A stretch of DNA of 21,186 nucleotides from JAKPKF01 sp964579365. GTDB taxonomy: Bacteria > Patescibacteriota > Dojkabacteria > SC72. Under the pieces are notes generated by a model. The model was not told where the DNA came from. It searched no databases and saw only the letters and a program-made list of their open reading frames with translations. The position numbers and the translations under genes were made by a program. The DNA is taken from NCBI GenBank assembly GCA_964579365.1, contig CAZOFW010000009.1:1-21186 (forward strand), written 5' to 3'. Below, one piece after another: positions 8,166 through 14,041 of this stretch; the first letter of the stretch is position 1; every line of letters begins with the position of its first letter.

Positions 8166-8567
8166 CTATCTAAATATTGAAGTAAAAATAAATGTAAGTG
8201 TACCAACAGGAAGGAGTAACCAAATTAGTATGATAATGATGTAAATGATTACACTTGTAAGATATATGAAAAGTGCTATTGGTATATACAAAACCTTAAT
8301 TAGTAATCCAAAGATATATCCCATCATTGAATAATCTCTGTGCCATGGAAGGAAGAAATTCTGAACAAGGAGTGAAAGGGAAAGATTATCATTAACGACA
8401 ACACTAATACGCGCCAGCTTTCTTAGGTGCCATATAGGCATCCTTACATACCACCATCTCAAGAAGTCTTGTATGAAGTACAGAAATATCGCCGAATACG
8501 AGTCGGTTTTTGTCTCTGTGAGTAATTGTTGTCCGGAACTATCCGAAACTGTGTTTTTAACTTCCAT
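8166..8567 (-). CDS. Small membrane protein paired with the Clp-like ATPase
   Basis: 133 residues, family not recognised. After a polar N-terminus (1-24) come an amphipathic, aromatic-rich segment (SAIFLYFIQDFLRWWYVRMP, 25-44), a basic stretch, and a strongly hydrophobic C-terminal half (about 82-130) long enough for two membrane helices. There is no catalytic motif and no cleavable signal peptide. Its TAG stop is 2 bases before the ATPase ATG, so the two are almost certainly cotranscribed and probably work together, for example as a membrane receptor, scaffold or adaptor. This is inferred only from gene order and the shared membrane location. Confidence 0.78.
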   Translation of the reverse strand: MEVKNTVSDSSGQQLLTETKTDSYSAIFLYFIQDFLRWWYVRMPIWHLRKLARISVVVNDNLSLSLLVQNFFLPWHRDYSMMGYIFGLLIKVLYIPIALFIYLTSVIIYIIIILIWLLLPVGTLTFIFTSIFR

Positions 8568-8629
8568 TTTGTGGGCAGTTTATGTTTACCTTTAAGTCTA
8601 TTTGAAATACCAACAAAATTCAAGCTTTG

Positions 8630-8638
8630 TGGTAGAAT
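8630..8638 (+). promoter_or_regulatory. Extended -10 promoter giving leaderless dus mRNA
   Basis: TGG-TAGAAT (8630-8638) lies 5 bases before the ATG at 8644, so transcription would begin at or next to the A of the start codon. There is no Shine-Dalgarno. It argues for 8644 over an in-frame TTG at 8602. Confidence 0.6.
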
Positions 8639-8643
8639 TGGCC

Positions 8644-9725
8644 ATGAAGAAATTAATAAAATGTCTTGCTCCAATGGAGGATGTTACAGATACTGTTTTT
8701 AGACAGGTCCTCTGTGATATCGGTAGACCAGATATGTTTTTCACTGAATTTATGAATGTAGATGGCTACTGTTCAGAGGGAAAAGAAGCTGTAGCACAGA
8801 GAATATCTTTTGAAGAGAGAGAGAGACCAATTGTTGTACAACTTTGGGGAAATAAGCCAGATAATTTTGCTAAAGCAACAAAAGATATCACTAAGAATAT
8901 AAAACCAGATGGTATAGATATCAATATGGGATGTTCTGTAAGAGATGTGGTTAAGGGTGGGAGTTGCTCAGCATTAATTAAAGACAAAGAACTTAGCAAG
9001 GAGATAATCCTCGCAGTTAAAGAAAATGCAAGAGATATCCCCGTGTCTGTTAAAACAAGGATTGGTTATGATGACATTGACTACAGCTGGATAGGATTCT
9101 TGCTTTCAATGAAATTAAGTATGCTTACCATCCATGGTAGATTAGCAAAAGAGGGTTACTCTACTCCATCTAGATGGGATATATTCAAAAAGGTTAAAGA
9201 ATTGAGAGATGAGCTCTCTCCAGATACTTTGTTAATTGGTAATGGAGATATTAAAGATGATGAGCAAGGGAAGGCTCTTGTTGAAGAATATAGCTTAGAT
9301 GGATATATGGTTGGAAGAGGTGTACTAACAAATCCATGGTTCTTTGCAGGAGGAGGAGAGATTTCTCAAGAGGAAAGGTTAGATACTTTGGAGAAGCATC
9401 TTGAGATNNNNNNNNNNNNNNNNNNNNNNNNNNNNNNNNNNNNNNNNNNNNNNNNNNNNNNNNNNNNNNNNNNNNNNNNNNNNNNNNNNNNNNNNNNNNN
9501 NNNNNNNGAGGAGAGATTTCTCAAGAGGAAAGGTTAGATACTTTGGAGAAGCATCTTGAGATTTTTGAGAGGGTCTATGGTGAGAGTAAGAGTTTCAATA
9601 CTCAGAAGAAATATATTAAGGCATATATTGGTGGTTTTGATGGAGCAAGTAAACTTCGTGAAGATTTGATGAAAGCAAGTACCACAGAAGAGATTAAAAT
9701 AATAATTGAAAAGAATGGAAACTAG
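8644..9725 (+). CDS. dus: tRNA-dihydrouridine synthase, split by an artificial gap
   Basis: FMN-dependent TIM-barrel enzyme that reduces uridines in tRNA. Seen: the APMEDVTDTVFR flavin-binding start (9-20), VVQLWGNKP (64-72), the active-site segment DINMGCS with catalytic C97, K137 in VKTR, H164 in TIHGR, and the LIGNGDI and MVGRGVLTNPW phosphate-binding segments. The usual Pro after the catalytic Cys (GCP) is Ser. 100 Ns (9408-9507) interrupt the gene, but 55 identical bases flank them. Collapsing that overlap removes 155 bases and restores one frame of 308 residues, with a normal Dus C-terminus (KAYIGGFDGASKLREDL). The ATG at 8644 is preferred because a -10 box lies just upstream. The end overlaps the next gene by 11 bases. 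Confidence 0.92.
9353..9407 (+). repeat. Contig-end overlap, left copy (55 bp)
   Basis: These 55 bases abut the N run and are identical to 9508-9562. They encode the same dus residues (from GEISQEERLDTLEKHLE). An exact repeat ending precisely at a 100-N spacer is what two assembler contigs sharing a k-mer-length overlap produce; it is probably not a biological repeat. Confidence 0.93.
9408..9507. other. Scaffold gap of exactly 100 N
   Basis: Exactly 100 unknown bases, the conventional placeholder for a gap of unknown size. Because the flanks overlap by 55 identical bases, the true gap is most likely negative, with no missing sequence. Confidence 0.97.
9508..9562 (+). repeat. Contig-end overlap, right copy (55 bp)
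   Basis: Second copy of the 55 bases at 9353-9407, starting at the first base after the N run and running on into the rest of dus. See the left copy for interpretation. Confidence 0.93.
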
Positions 9726-10299
9726 TAATCTTGAGAGAGGTGAACATTACAGAGAGGTTGATGTTGTTTCTTTTGAAGCTGCAGTTGAATATTTAAAGGA
9801 AGAAACAGATGTAAGTGAGAGTAAGTTTTGTTTGGTTGATATAGATGGAACTCTTTTCTCTGAAGATTTGTTGAAATTGCCAATCATTTCTCACTTCATA
9901 TCCCCTACTATCTCAGATAGTGTAAAGGAATCTTTTTGTACTTTGGTAGAAGAGGTTTTTGTAGATGAAAATGTGGCAATTGTAACGAACAGGAATGTGT
10001 ATGAGAGGATGCTTTGGAATAGCCGAGAGGTTGTCCGGGTTGTTAGAGAGCTTAGTGATGTTCCCGTGTTTACATCTTTGAATAGACAATTCCCAGGATT
10101 AAATAGAAAGGGTTGTGATAATTTACTTTGTAAGATAATGGAGTATGTACAAGAGAAAAAGGATTTAACAATATATTCAATAGAGGATCATAGTTTTGTA
10201 TCTCCATATAGGCATCATTTTTTAGAGCATTTGGGTAAGAGATTGAAGAGAGAGAATGGTATAGATGTAAGGATTGTTAATCTTGTAATAAAAAGATAA
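9715..10299 (+). CDS. HAD-superfamily-like hydrolase, substrate unknown
   Basis: 194 residues. Motifs in the order expected for haloacid dehalogenase-like phosphatases are visible: motif I LVDIDGTLF with nucleophile D42 and acid/base D44, motif II VAIVTN with T91, a possible motif III lysine K132 (NRKG), and motif IV YSIEDHS with E157/D158. The fold would be a small cytoplasmic phosphatase or phosphotransferase with a helical insert between motifs I and II. The substrate cannot be told. The ATG at 9715 overlaps the end of dus by 11 bases, so it is probably translated from the dus mRNA. The motifs are convincing but overall similarity to a named family was not recognised. Confidence 0.75.
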   Translation: METSNLERGEHYREVDVVSFEAAVEYLKEETDVSESKFCLVDIDGTLFSEDLLKLPIISHFISPTISDSVKESFCTLVEEVFVDENVAIVTNRNVYERMLWNSREVVRVVRELSDVPVFTSLNRQFPGLNRKGCDNLLCKIMEYVQEKKDLTIYSIEDHSFVSPYRHHFLEHLGKRLKRENGIDVRIVNLVIKR

Positions 10300-10318
10300 T
10301 TGACTACTAGGATAGTAA

Positions 10319-10347
10319 TTGATAAATTAGATATATTAATGTAATTC
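10319..10347 (+). promoter_or_regulatory. Possible promoter of the 260-residue unknown gene
   Basis: TTGATA (10319-10324) and TAATTC (10342-10347) are 17 bases apart, 9 bases before the ATG at 10357. The -10 is weak, but the spacing and near-leaderless position match other starts here. Confidence 0.42.
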
Positions 10348-10356
10348 TGCCAAAAT

Positions 10357-11139
10357 ATGACTGACTTTGATCCATCACAAGTTCCTCCTTCAAGTAATTA
10401 CGAACAGAATACTCTTCCTGGGCCTTTTGTAGATCCAAGAGATATGACTGCAACTGTGGTTGAATTAAACGAGATTTTTAGGAAAGGGCAAGAGGTTTTA
10501 CGAGAGTATCCTGTTTTAAATAATGATATCCAAAGGCTTGAATTAAGAGCGATTGAAATAGTTGAGCAGCCCACAAATGTCGCACTTTTTGGCACTACAA
10601 AGAAAACATTAGACAGAGAGGATTTGAAGAGAGTGCAAAGTGTTGAATCGTACGAATTTAAAAGAAATGGTTCCGACAAAGAGGTTCTAAAGGTGTCTGT
10701 GCAGAGTTTGAAGGATAATAATAATGCTGTGGAATATGTTAGGCGTATAGAAGAGGATTATCATTTTAATGATGAGAAAGCTACAGATAGAGTTAATTCT
10801 TCATTGCAACAGATTGAAGAAAGGAGAAATTCTGATCGTAGTTTCATTGATGAGTCTGGGAAATATAGAAGGCAGGCAAATGAATTGGCTTTCAAGTCTG
10901 TTGAAGAGATAATGTTTTCTTTTGAGGATGAGCAAGAGAGAAAGCAGTGTGCAGTAATAATTAAGAAAACAATTTCGGGGATATATTTATCTATAGCAGA
11001 TTATAGAAATCCAGATAGAAGTAGAATGTTTGCTACAGAGATACCTGTGCCATTAAAGAATTTTGATAATGCTAGATTTGATTCTCTTAAGCTGAGATTG
11101 TCTAATCATGTGAATGGGATGAAGAAGGATTTAGATTAG
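10357..11139 (+). CDS. Protein of unknown function, 260 residues
   Basis: Family not recognised. The first 30 residues are rich in Pro, Asn and Gln (QVPPSSNYEQNTLPGPF) and probably unstructured. The rest is charged and mostly helical in pattern, with RRIEEDYHFNDEKATDRVNS and QQIEERRNSDRSFIDESG (about 129-166) suggesting coiled or extended helices, and a C-terminal part (about 188-255) with alternating hydrophobics (CAVIIKKTISGIYLSIADYR) that looks folded. There is no signal peptide, membrane helix, Cys cluster or nucleotide-binding motif. It sits between the HAD-like gene and yggU; the 8 bases before yggU suggest cotranscription with it. Confidence 0.75.
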   Translation: MTDFDPSQVPPSSNYEQNTLPGPFVDPRDMTATVVELNEIFRKGQEVLREYPVLNNDIQRLELRAIEIVEQPTNVALFGTTKKTLDREDLKRVQSVESYEFKRNGSDKEVLKVSVQSLKDNNNAVEYVRRIEEDYHFNDEKATDRVNSSLQQIEERRNSDRSFIDESGKYRRQANELAFKSVEEIMFSFEDEQERKQCAVIIKKTISGIYLSIADYRNPDRSRMFATEIPVPLKNFDNARFDSLKLRLSNHVNGMKKDLD

Positions 11140-11147
11140 GGTAGTTT

Positions 11148-11360
11148 ATGCTTCACATTATTGTAAAAGCTAATTCCAAAGAGAGTAAGGTTGTATTTAA
11201 GGAAGATATTTATCATGTATATACTAAATCTCCTGCTAAGGAAGGGAAGGCGAATGATGCAGTAGTATCTTTGTTATCTGAATATTTAGATATACCGAAG
11301 AGTAACATAGAGATAAAGAAAGGATTGAAATCCAAGAGTAAATGGGTGGAGGTCTCCTAA
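11148..11360 (+). CDS. YggU/DUF167 family protein
   Basis: 70 residues that match the DUF167 (YggU) fold from end to end: an opening strand LHIIVKANSKESKV, the central YHVYTKSPAKEGKANDAVVSLLSEYL where the family has the conserved p..GkAN..l...la..l block, then DIPKSNIEIKKGLKSKSKWVEV. The biochemical role of the family is not established. Family members are usually about 70-100 residues, so this is a complete minimal copy. It begins 8 bases after the preceding unknown gene. Confidence 0.9.
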   Translation: MLHIIVKANSKESKVVFKEDIYHVYTKSPAKEGKANDAVVSLLSEYLDIPKSNIEIKKGLKSKSKWVEVS

Positions 11361-11416
11361 TTAGGAATATCAGTACTATAGCCTGAAGTTTCTGAAATAT
11401 ACAAGCTCTGAGCACA

Positions 11417-11425
11417 TGATATAAT
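11417..11425 (+). promoter_or_regulatory. Extended -10 promoter, leaderless GTG start
   Basis: TGA-TATAAT (11417-11425) lies 5 bases before the GTG at 11431, so the transcript should begin at the start codon. This supports GTG as the true start of the transglutaminase-like gene. Confidence 0.68.
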
Positions 11426-11430
11426 CAAAT

Positions 11431-11919
11431 GTGGATGAAAAAACAAGGTTCTTACAATTAGGAAAATATACAAAAAATTGTCCAGAATGGTTATTAGAAA
11501 AAGTTAAGGGAATTGATAATTCTATTGTGGATGAAGAATATATAAAGAAAATAATCCGGATAATAGATGCTGAATTCGATCCAGATAAGTATGAGATTTA
11601 TAATACTAATAAAATTAGAGAATCTCGTCTGATTACTGTAAATAAGGTATTAGAGAAAAGACAGATGTCATGTGGTGCTCTTGCATCTTTGGTTGCATCT
11701 ATTCTTAGAAATCTTGGAGTACCAACGAAGATAATTCATGGAAGATACATTGAAAATAATCCAGAAAAGAGACATGCTTGGAATGAGGTTTTGCTTGATA
11801 ATAACCAATGGGTTCCGTTTGATATAAAAGGTAAAAAGCGAGAAATAAATAAATATTATGTAAAAGAGTTAGAAGTTGTAGATTGGGAAGAAATAGAGGA
11901 CAGGATTGATTCAATATAG
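11431..11919 (+). CDS. Transglutaminase-like cysteine protein
   Basis: 162 residues with the transglutaminase/protease core: C81 in QMSCGALASLVASILRNLG (the Cys at the start of a helix), H115 in RHAWNEVLL and D131 in WVPFDIKG, the expected Cys-His-Asp triad in the expected order. The spacing and the GVPTKIIHGRY strand between Cys and His fit the transglut_core family, used by peptidases, amidases and cross-linking enzymes. No signal peptide or membrane helix is present, so it is likely cytoplasmic; the substrate is unknown. The start is GTG, chosen because a TATAAT box lies 5 bases upstream. Confidence 0.82.
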   Translation: MDEKTRFLQLGKYTKNCPEWLLEKVKGIDNSIVDEEYIKKIIRIIDAEFDPDKYEIYNTNKIRESRLITVNKVLEKRQMSCGALASLVASILRNLGVPTKIIHGRYIENNPEKRHAWNEVLLDNNQWVPFDIKGKKREINKYYVKELEVVDWEEIEDRIDSI

Positions 11920-11984
11920 TAATCCATGATTTTCCTTTATATGATGGTGGGCTATACTTTGTAACATGGAACTTAAAACCAAAA

Positions 11985-12266
11985 CTATCCTTGTTTACTT
12001 TCTTTCCTAATTGTATTGTTTACCCATTCCTCTGGATTTATTCCTGTCTTATTACAGAAAGCAAATATTAGTGTCAATAAGTCCCCTATCTCTTCTGGTA
12101 TTGGGTCTGTATCTCCTAAACTCTTTTTATATCCTGGATGTTCTGCTAGGAATCTTCCACTTACCTCCCCTAGTTCTTCTTGCATCGCAATGAGAAGTAA
12201 TTCAGGGGCTGTATCCCAGCCATTATCTTTATACATTTTAGCAACTTTATTTTGAAGTTCTTTCAT
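11985..12266 (-). CDS. MazG-like nucleotide pyrophosphohydrolase
   Basis: 93 residues, a single all-alpha MazG-type domain. The magnesium-binding pattern is visible: EELGE (E30, E31, E34) on one helix and EEIGD (E59, D62) on a later helix, the usual ExxE...ExxD arrangement. Such enzymes cleave NTPs or dNTPs to monophosphates and pyrophosphate, often for house-cleaning. A loop with HPGYKKSLGDTDPIP separates the helix pairs. The gene begins 30 bases after the 3' end of the tRNA-Val gene on the same strand and probably shares its transcript. It converges with the transglutaminase-like gene. Confidence 0.82.
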   Translation of the reverse strand: MKELQNKVAKMYKDNGWDTAPELLLIAMQEELGEVSGRFLAEHPGYKKSLGDTDPIPEEIGDLLTLIFAFCNKTGINPEEWVNNTIRKESKQG

Positions 12267-12296
12267 AATTGATGAATATTGTTATTGAAATATGAA

Positions 12297-12370
12297 TGGG
12301 CGATACGGGACTCGAACCTGTGACCTCCACAATGTCAATGTGATGCTCTAACCAGCTGAGCTAATCGCCC
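12297..12370 (-). tRNA. tRNA-Val (anticodon GAC)
   Basis: 74 bases reading 12370 to 12297. The acceptor stem GGGCGAT/ATCGCCC is perfect, the D arm is GCTC-AGCTGGTTA-GAGC, the anticodon arm is TCACA-TTGACAT-TGTGG with anticodon GAC (Val, codons GUC/GUU), and the T arm is ACAGG-TTCGAGT-CCCGT. The discriminator base is A and CCA is not encoded. The T stem has an A-C mismatch at its third pair (12319 with 12307), canonical positions 51-63. Confidence 0.95.
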
Positions 12371-12382
12371 TCATTAGTACAT

Positions 12383-12391
12383 ATTTTACCA
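12383..12391 (-). promoter_or_regulatory. Possible extended -10 promoter of tRNA-Val and mazG-like gene
   Basis: On the minus strand, TGG-TAAAAT (12383-12391) lies 12 bases before the first base of the tRNA. No good -35 is seen. It is divergent from, and very near to, the -10 box of the microprotein/Doc unit at 12409. Confidence 0.5.
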
Positions 12392-12408
12392 TCTTTCTTT
12401 GTATTATG

Positions 12409-12414
12409 TATAAT
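12409..12414 (+). promoter_or_regulatory. -10 box, leaderless start of the microprotein/Doc unit
   Basis: A perfect TATAAT followed by 6 bases (AAAAAT) and the ATG at 12421. The spacing places the transcription start at the initiation codon. Confidence 0.65.
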
Positions 12415-12420
12415 AAAAAT

Positions 12421-12525
12421 ATGAATAAACAACTAACAAAAGAACAAAAACTACTCCTTGAAAAAGTATTTACTAAAACAATGGAACAATACAAACAAGC
12501 AATACTAAGATTACAAAACTCCTAA
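12421..12525 (+). CDS. 34-residue microprotein, candidate antitoxin of Doc
   Basis: A 34-codon frame beginning MNKQLTKEQKLLLEKVFTKT and ending ILRLQNS. It is helical in pattern and rich in Lys, Gln and Leu. Reasons to believe it is translated: a perfect TATAAT lies 6 bases before its ATG, and its TAA overlaps the ATG of the Doc-like gene (TAATG), so it gives that gene both its promoter and its coupling. Small genes before Doc-type toxins usually encode the antitoxin. T18-x-x-x-E22 loosely recalls the (S/T)xxxE(G/N) inhibitory motif of Fic regulators, but Q23 replaces G/N, so this is only suggestive. No known antitoxin family was recognised. Confidence 0.66.
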   Translation: MNKQLTKEQKLLLEKVFTKTMEQYKQAILRLQNS

Positions 12526-12938
12526 TGATTACCAAACAAGAACTAAAATATATTGCACAACTCTTCTCAGATTACATGATTAAAGAGATTAACAATGATC
12601 CAGGATATATTGTTAAAGATGAAGGGAGATTAGAAAGCTCTCTTACACAACCATTCCAAAGTATAGAGGGAAATGAGTTGTACCCCACTCTAGTAGATAA
12701 AGGAAGTATGTTGTATTACTTCTGTATTAAGAACCATCCATTTGAAGATGGAAACAAAAGGATGGGAATATTCTCTCTACTACTTTATCTATACAAGAAT
12801 GGCTACTGGTTAGACGCTACTAATGATGAACTATTTGATATGACTTTATATACCGCATCTAGTAAAGTAGAAGATATGGCTAAGGTTGTAGAAAAGATTA
12901 AGAAGTTTGTAGAAGAACACCTAGTTACTTCTGTTTAG
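12525..12938 (+). CDS. Doc/Fic-family toxin-like protein (death on curing)
   Basis: 137 residues. The active-site motif HPFEDGNKRMG (from H71) matches the Doc version of the Fic motif, HxFx(D/N)(A/G)NKR. The earlier KDEGRLESSLTQPFQSIEG segment (31-49) is the Doc-type RdeglLesAl.rP block. P1 phage Doc phosphorylates EF-Tu, using ATP in a reversed Fic site, and halts translation; other Fic proteins add AMP. The NKR form favours the Doc group. The gene starts inside the stop codon of a 34-residue microprotein (TAATG), the probable antitoxin. It overlaps the convergent 172-residue gene by 14 bases. The catalytic motif appears intact. Confidence 0.88.
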   Translation: MITKQELKYIAQLFSDYMIKEINNDPGYIVKDEGRLESSLTQPFQSIEGNELYPTLVDKGSMLYYFCIKNHPFEDGNKRMGIFSLLLYLYKNGYWLDATNDELFDMTLYTASSKVEDMAKVVEKIKKFVEEHLVTSV

Positions 12939-13443
12939 GGAATTTTACAAAAGATATTTTCTTTTTTAAATCCTCAATGCTCATTCTCCCATCTGAAGTT
13001 CTTTTTCCTGTGACTTTATTATATTCATCTTGTATGTATGACAAAGAGCTTTCAAGAGGTTGAAGAATTATCTGTATCTTTCCGTTAGCCATGACGATTG
13101 GAAGCATGACTAATGCAAAACTCCCACCCTCTATGAAATATACTCTTTGGAAAGAAATTGGAGCTAAAGGATATGTTTGAACATCATTCACAATATCATT
13201 TGTATAAACAGGATCAAGAATATTCGTAGCGTTTACGGTCAATAACTTAATTGGAGAATCCTGATCCACAGAAATTTTGTTCATATAGCGATCGATATCT
13301 TCTAAGGTGACATCACTTACCTCGTCTGAAATAATATCGGACTCAACACCATACTCATACATCTGGTCGATATTATGAAGAATGAAGGACAAAGCCTCTT
13401 GCTTATGTGCCTCTTCTATTTTAGTTGAATTATCTAATGTCAT
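12925..13443 (-). CDS. Unknown 172-residue protein coupled to clpP
   Basis: Family not recognised. The N-terminal half (1-62) is acidic and helical (EEAHKQEALSFILHNIDQMY, SDEVSDVTLEDIDRYMNKI). The second half has several strands (SPIKLLTVNATNIL, FQRVYFIEGGSFALVMLPIV, KIQIILQPLE) followed by a basic C-terminal helix. It has no membrane helix, signal peptide or catalytic motif that I can see. Its ATG overlaps the clpP stop by one base (TAATG), so it is translated with clpP and follows tig-clpP, the place where clpX is found in many bacteria. A role around ClpP, for example as adaptor or regulator, is inference only. Confidence 0.75.
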   Translation of the reverse strand: MTLDNSTKIEEAHKQEALSFILHNIDQMYEYGVESDIISDEVSDVTLEDIDRYMNKISVDQDSPIKLLTVNATNILDPVYTNDIVNDVQTYPLAPISFQRVYFIEGGSFALVMLPIVMANGKIQIILQPLESSLSYIQDEYNKVTGKRTSDGRMSIEDLKKKISFVKFPKQK

Positions 13444-14024
13444 TATCTTTTTCTAATAACTTTATCTATTAACCCATACTCCTTTGCTTCCTTTGCGGTG
13501 AAGTACTTATCTCTATCTGCATCCTTCTCTATCTGCTTTACACTCTTACCAGTTTTTTCTGAAAGGAATTCATAAAGAAGCTTCTTTGTTTTTAATATCT
13601 CCTCTGCCTCTATGGCAATATCACTAGCCTGACCCTCTACCCCACCAATTGGCTGATGAATATGTATCTTGCTATTTGGTAATGCAAACCTCTTACCTTT
13701 GGTACCATTAGCTAAAAGCACTGTACCCATGGATGCAGCAAGACCAACCGCTATTGTAGATATCTCGCACTTGATGTAATTCATTGTATCTAAAATTGCC
13801 ATACCTGCTGTAATCTGACCACCCTGGGAGTTTATGAACATCTGAATATCTTCCTTAGGATTCTCTTTCTCTAGGAAAAGAAGTTGTGCTACTACAGTAT
13901 TTGCCATCTCTGTTTCAATTGGACCTGTTACAAACAAAATCCTATCCTTAAGAAGTCTGGAGTAGATATCGTAGGCTCTCTCGCCATCTCTGTCTTTTTC
14001 AATTACTGTTGGTATTAAATACAT
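13443..14024 (-). CDS. clpP: ATP-dependent Clp protease proteolytic subunit
   Basis: 193 residues with the full serine-protease triad at the same numbers as E. coli ClpP: S98 in GLAASMGTVLL, H123 in IHIHQP and D172 in DRDKYF. The substrate-positioning INSQGG and ITAGMAILDTM segments and the C-terminal AKEYGLIDKVI are also typical. ClpP forms a two-ring chamber and needs a Clp ATPase with an IGF-type loop to feed it. No clpX is present in the window, and the Clp-like ATPase at 5440-8163 appears to lack the docking loop. It lies 17 bases after tig and overlaps the next gene by 1 base. Confidence 0.97.
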   Translation of the reverse strand: MYLIPTVIEKDRDGERAYDIYSRLLKDRILFVTGPIETEMANTVVAQLLFLEKENPKEDIQMFINSQGGQITAGMAILDTMNYIKCEISTIAVGLAASMGTVLLANGTKGKRFALPNSKIHIHQPIGGVEGQASDIAIEAEEILKTKKLLYEFLSEKTGKSVKQIEKDADRDKYFTAKEAKEYGLIDKVIRKR

Positions 14025-14041
14025 GTTGTAAAAAGATTAAA

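Noticed and set aside
8602..8643. TTG at 8602 as the start of dus
   Set aside because: The extra 14 residues are not part of the Dus fold, and the extended -10 box at 8630-8638 would lie inside the coding region; ATG at 8644 fits better.
9353..9562. A genuine tandem duplication inside dus
   Set aside because: Both copies end exactly at a 100-N spacer and collapsing them restores the frame, so an assembly overlap is the simpler reading.
11966..12010. A 14-codon frame (MELKTKTILVYFLS) with TATACT 7 bases upstream
   Set aside because: It resembles the leaderless starts elsewhere but is very short and runs into the mazG-like 3' end; chance cannot be excluded.
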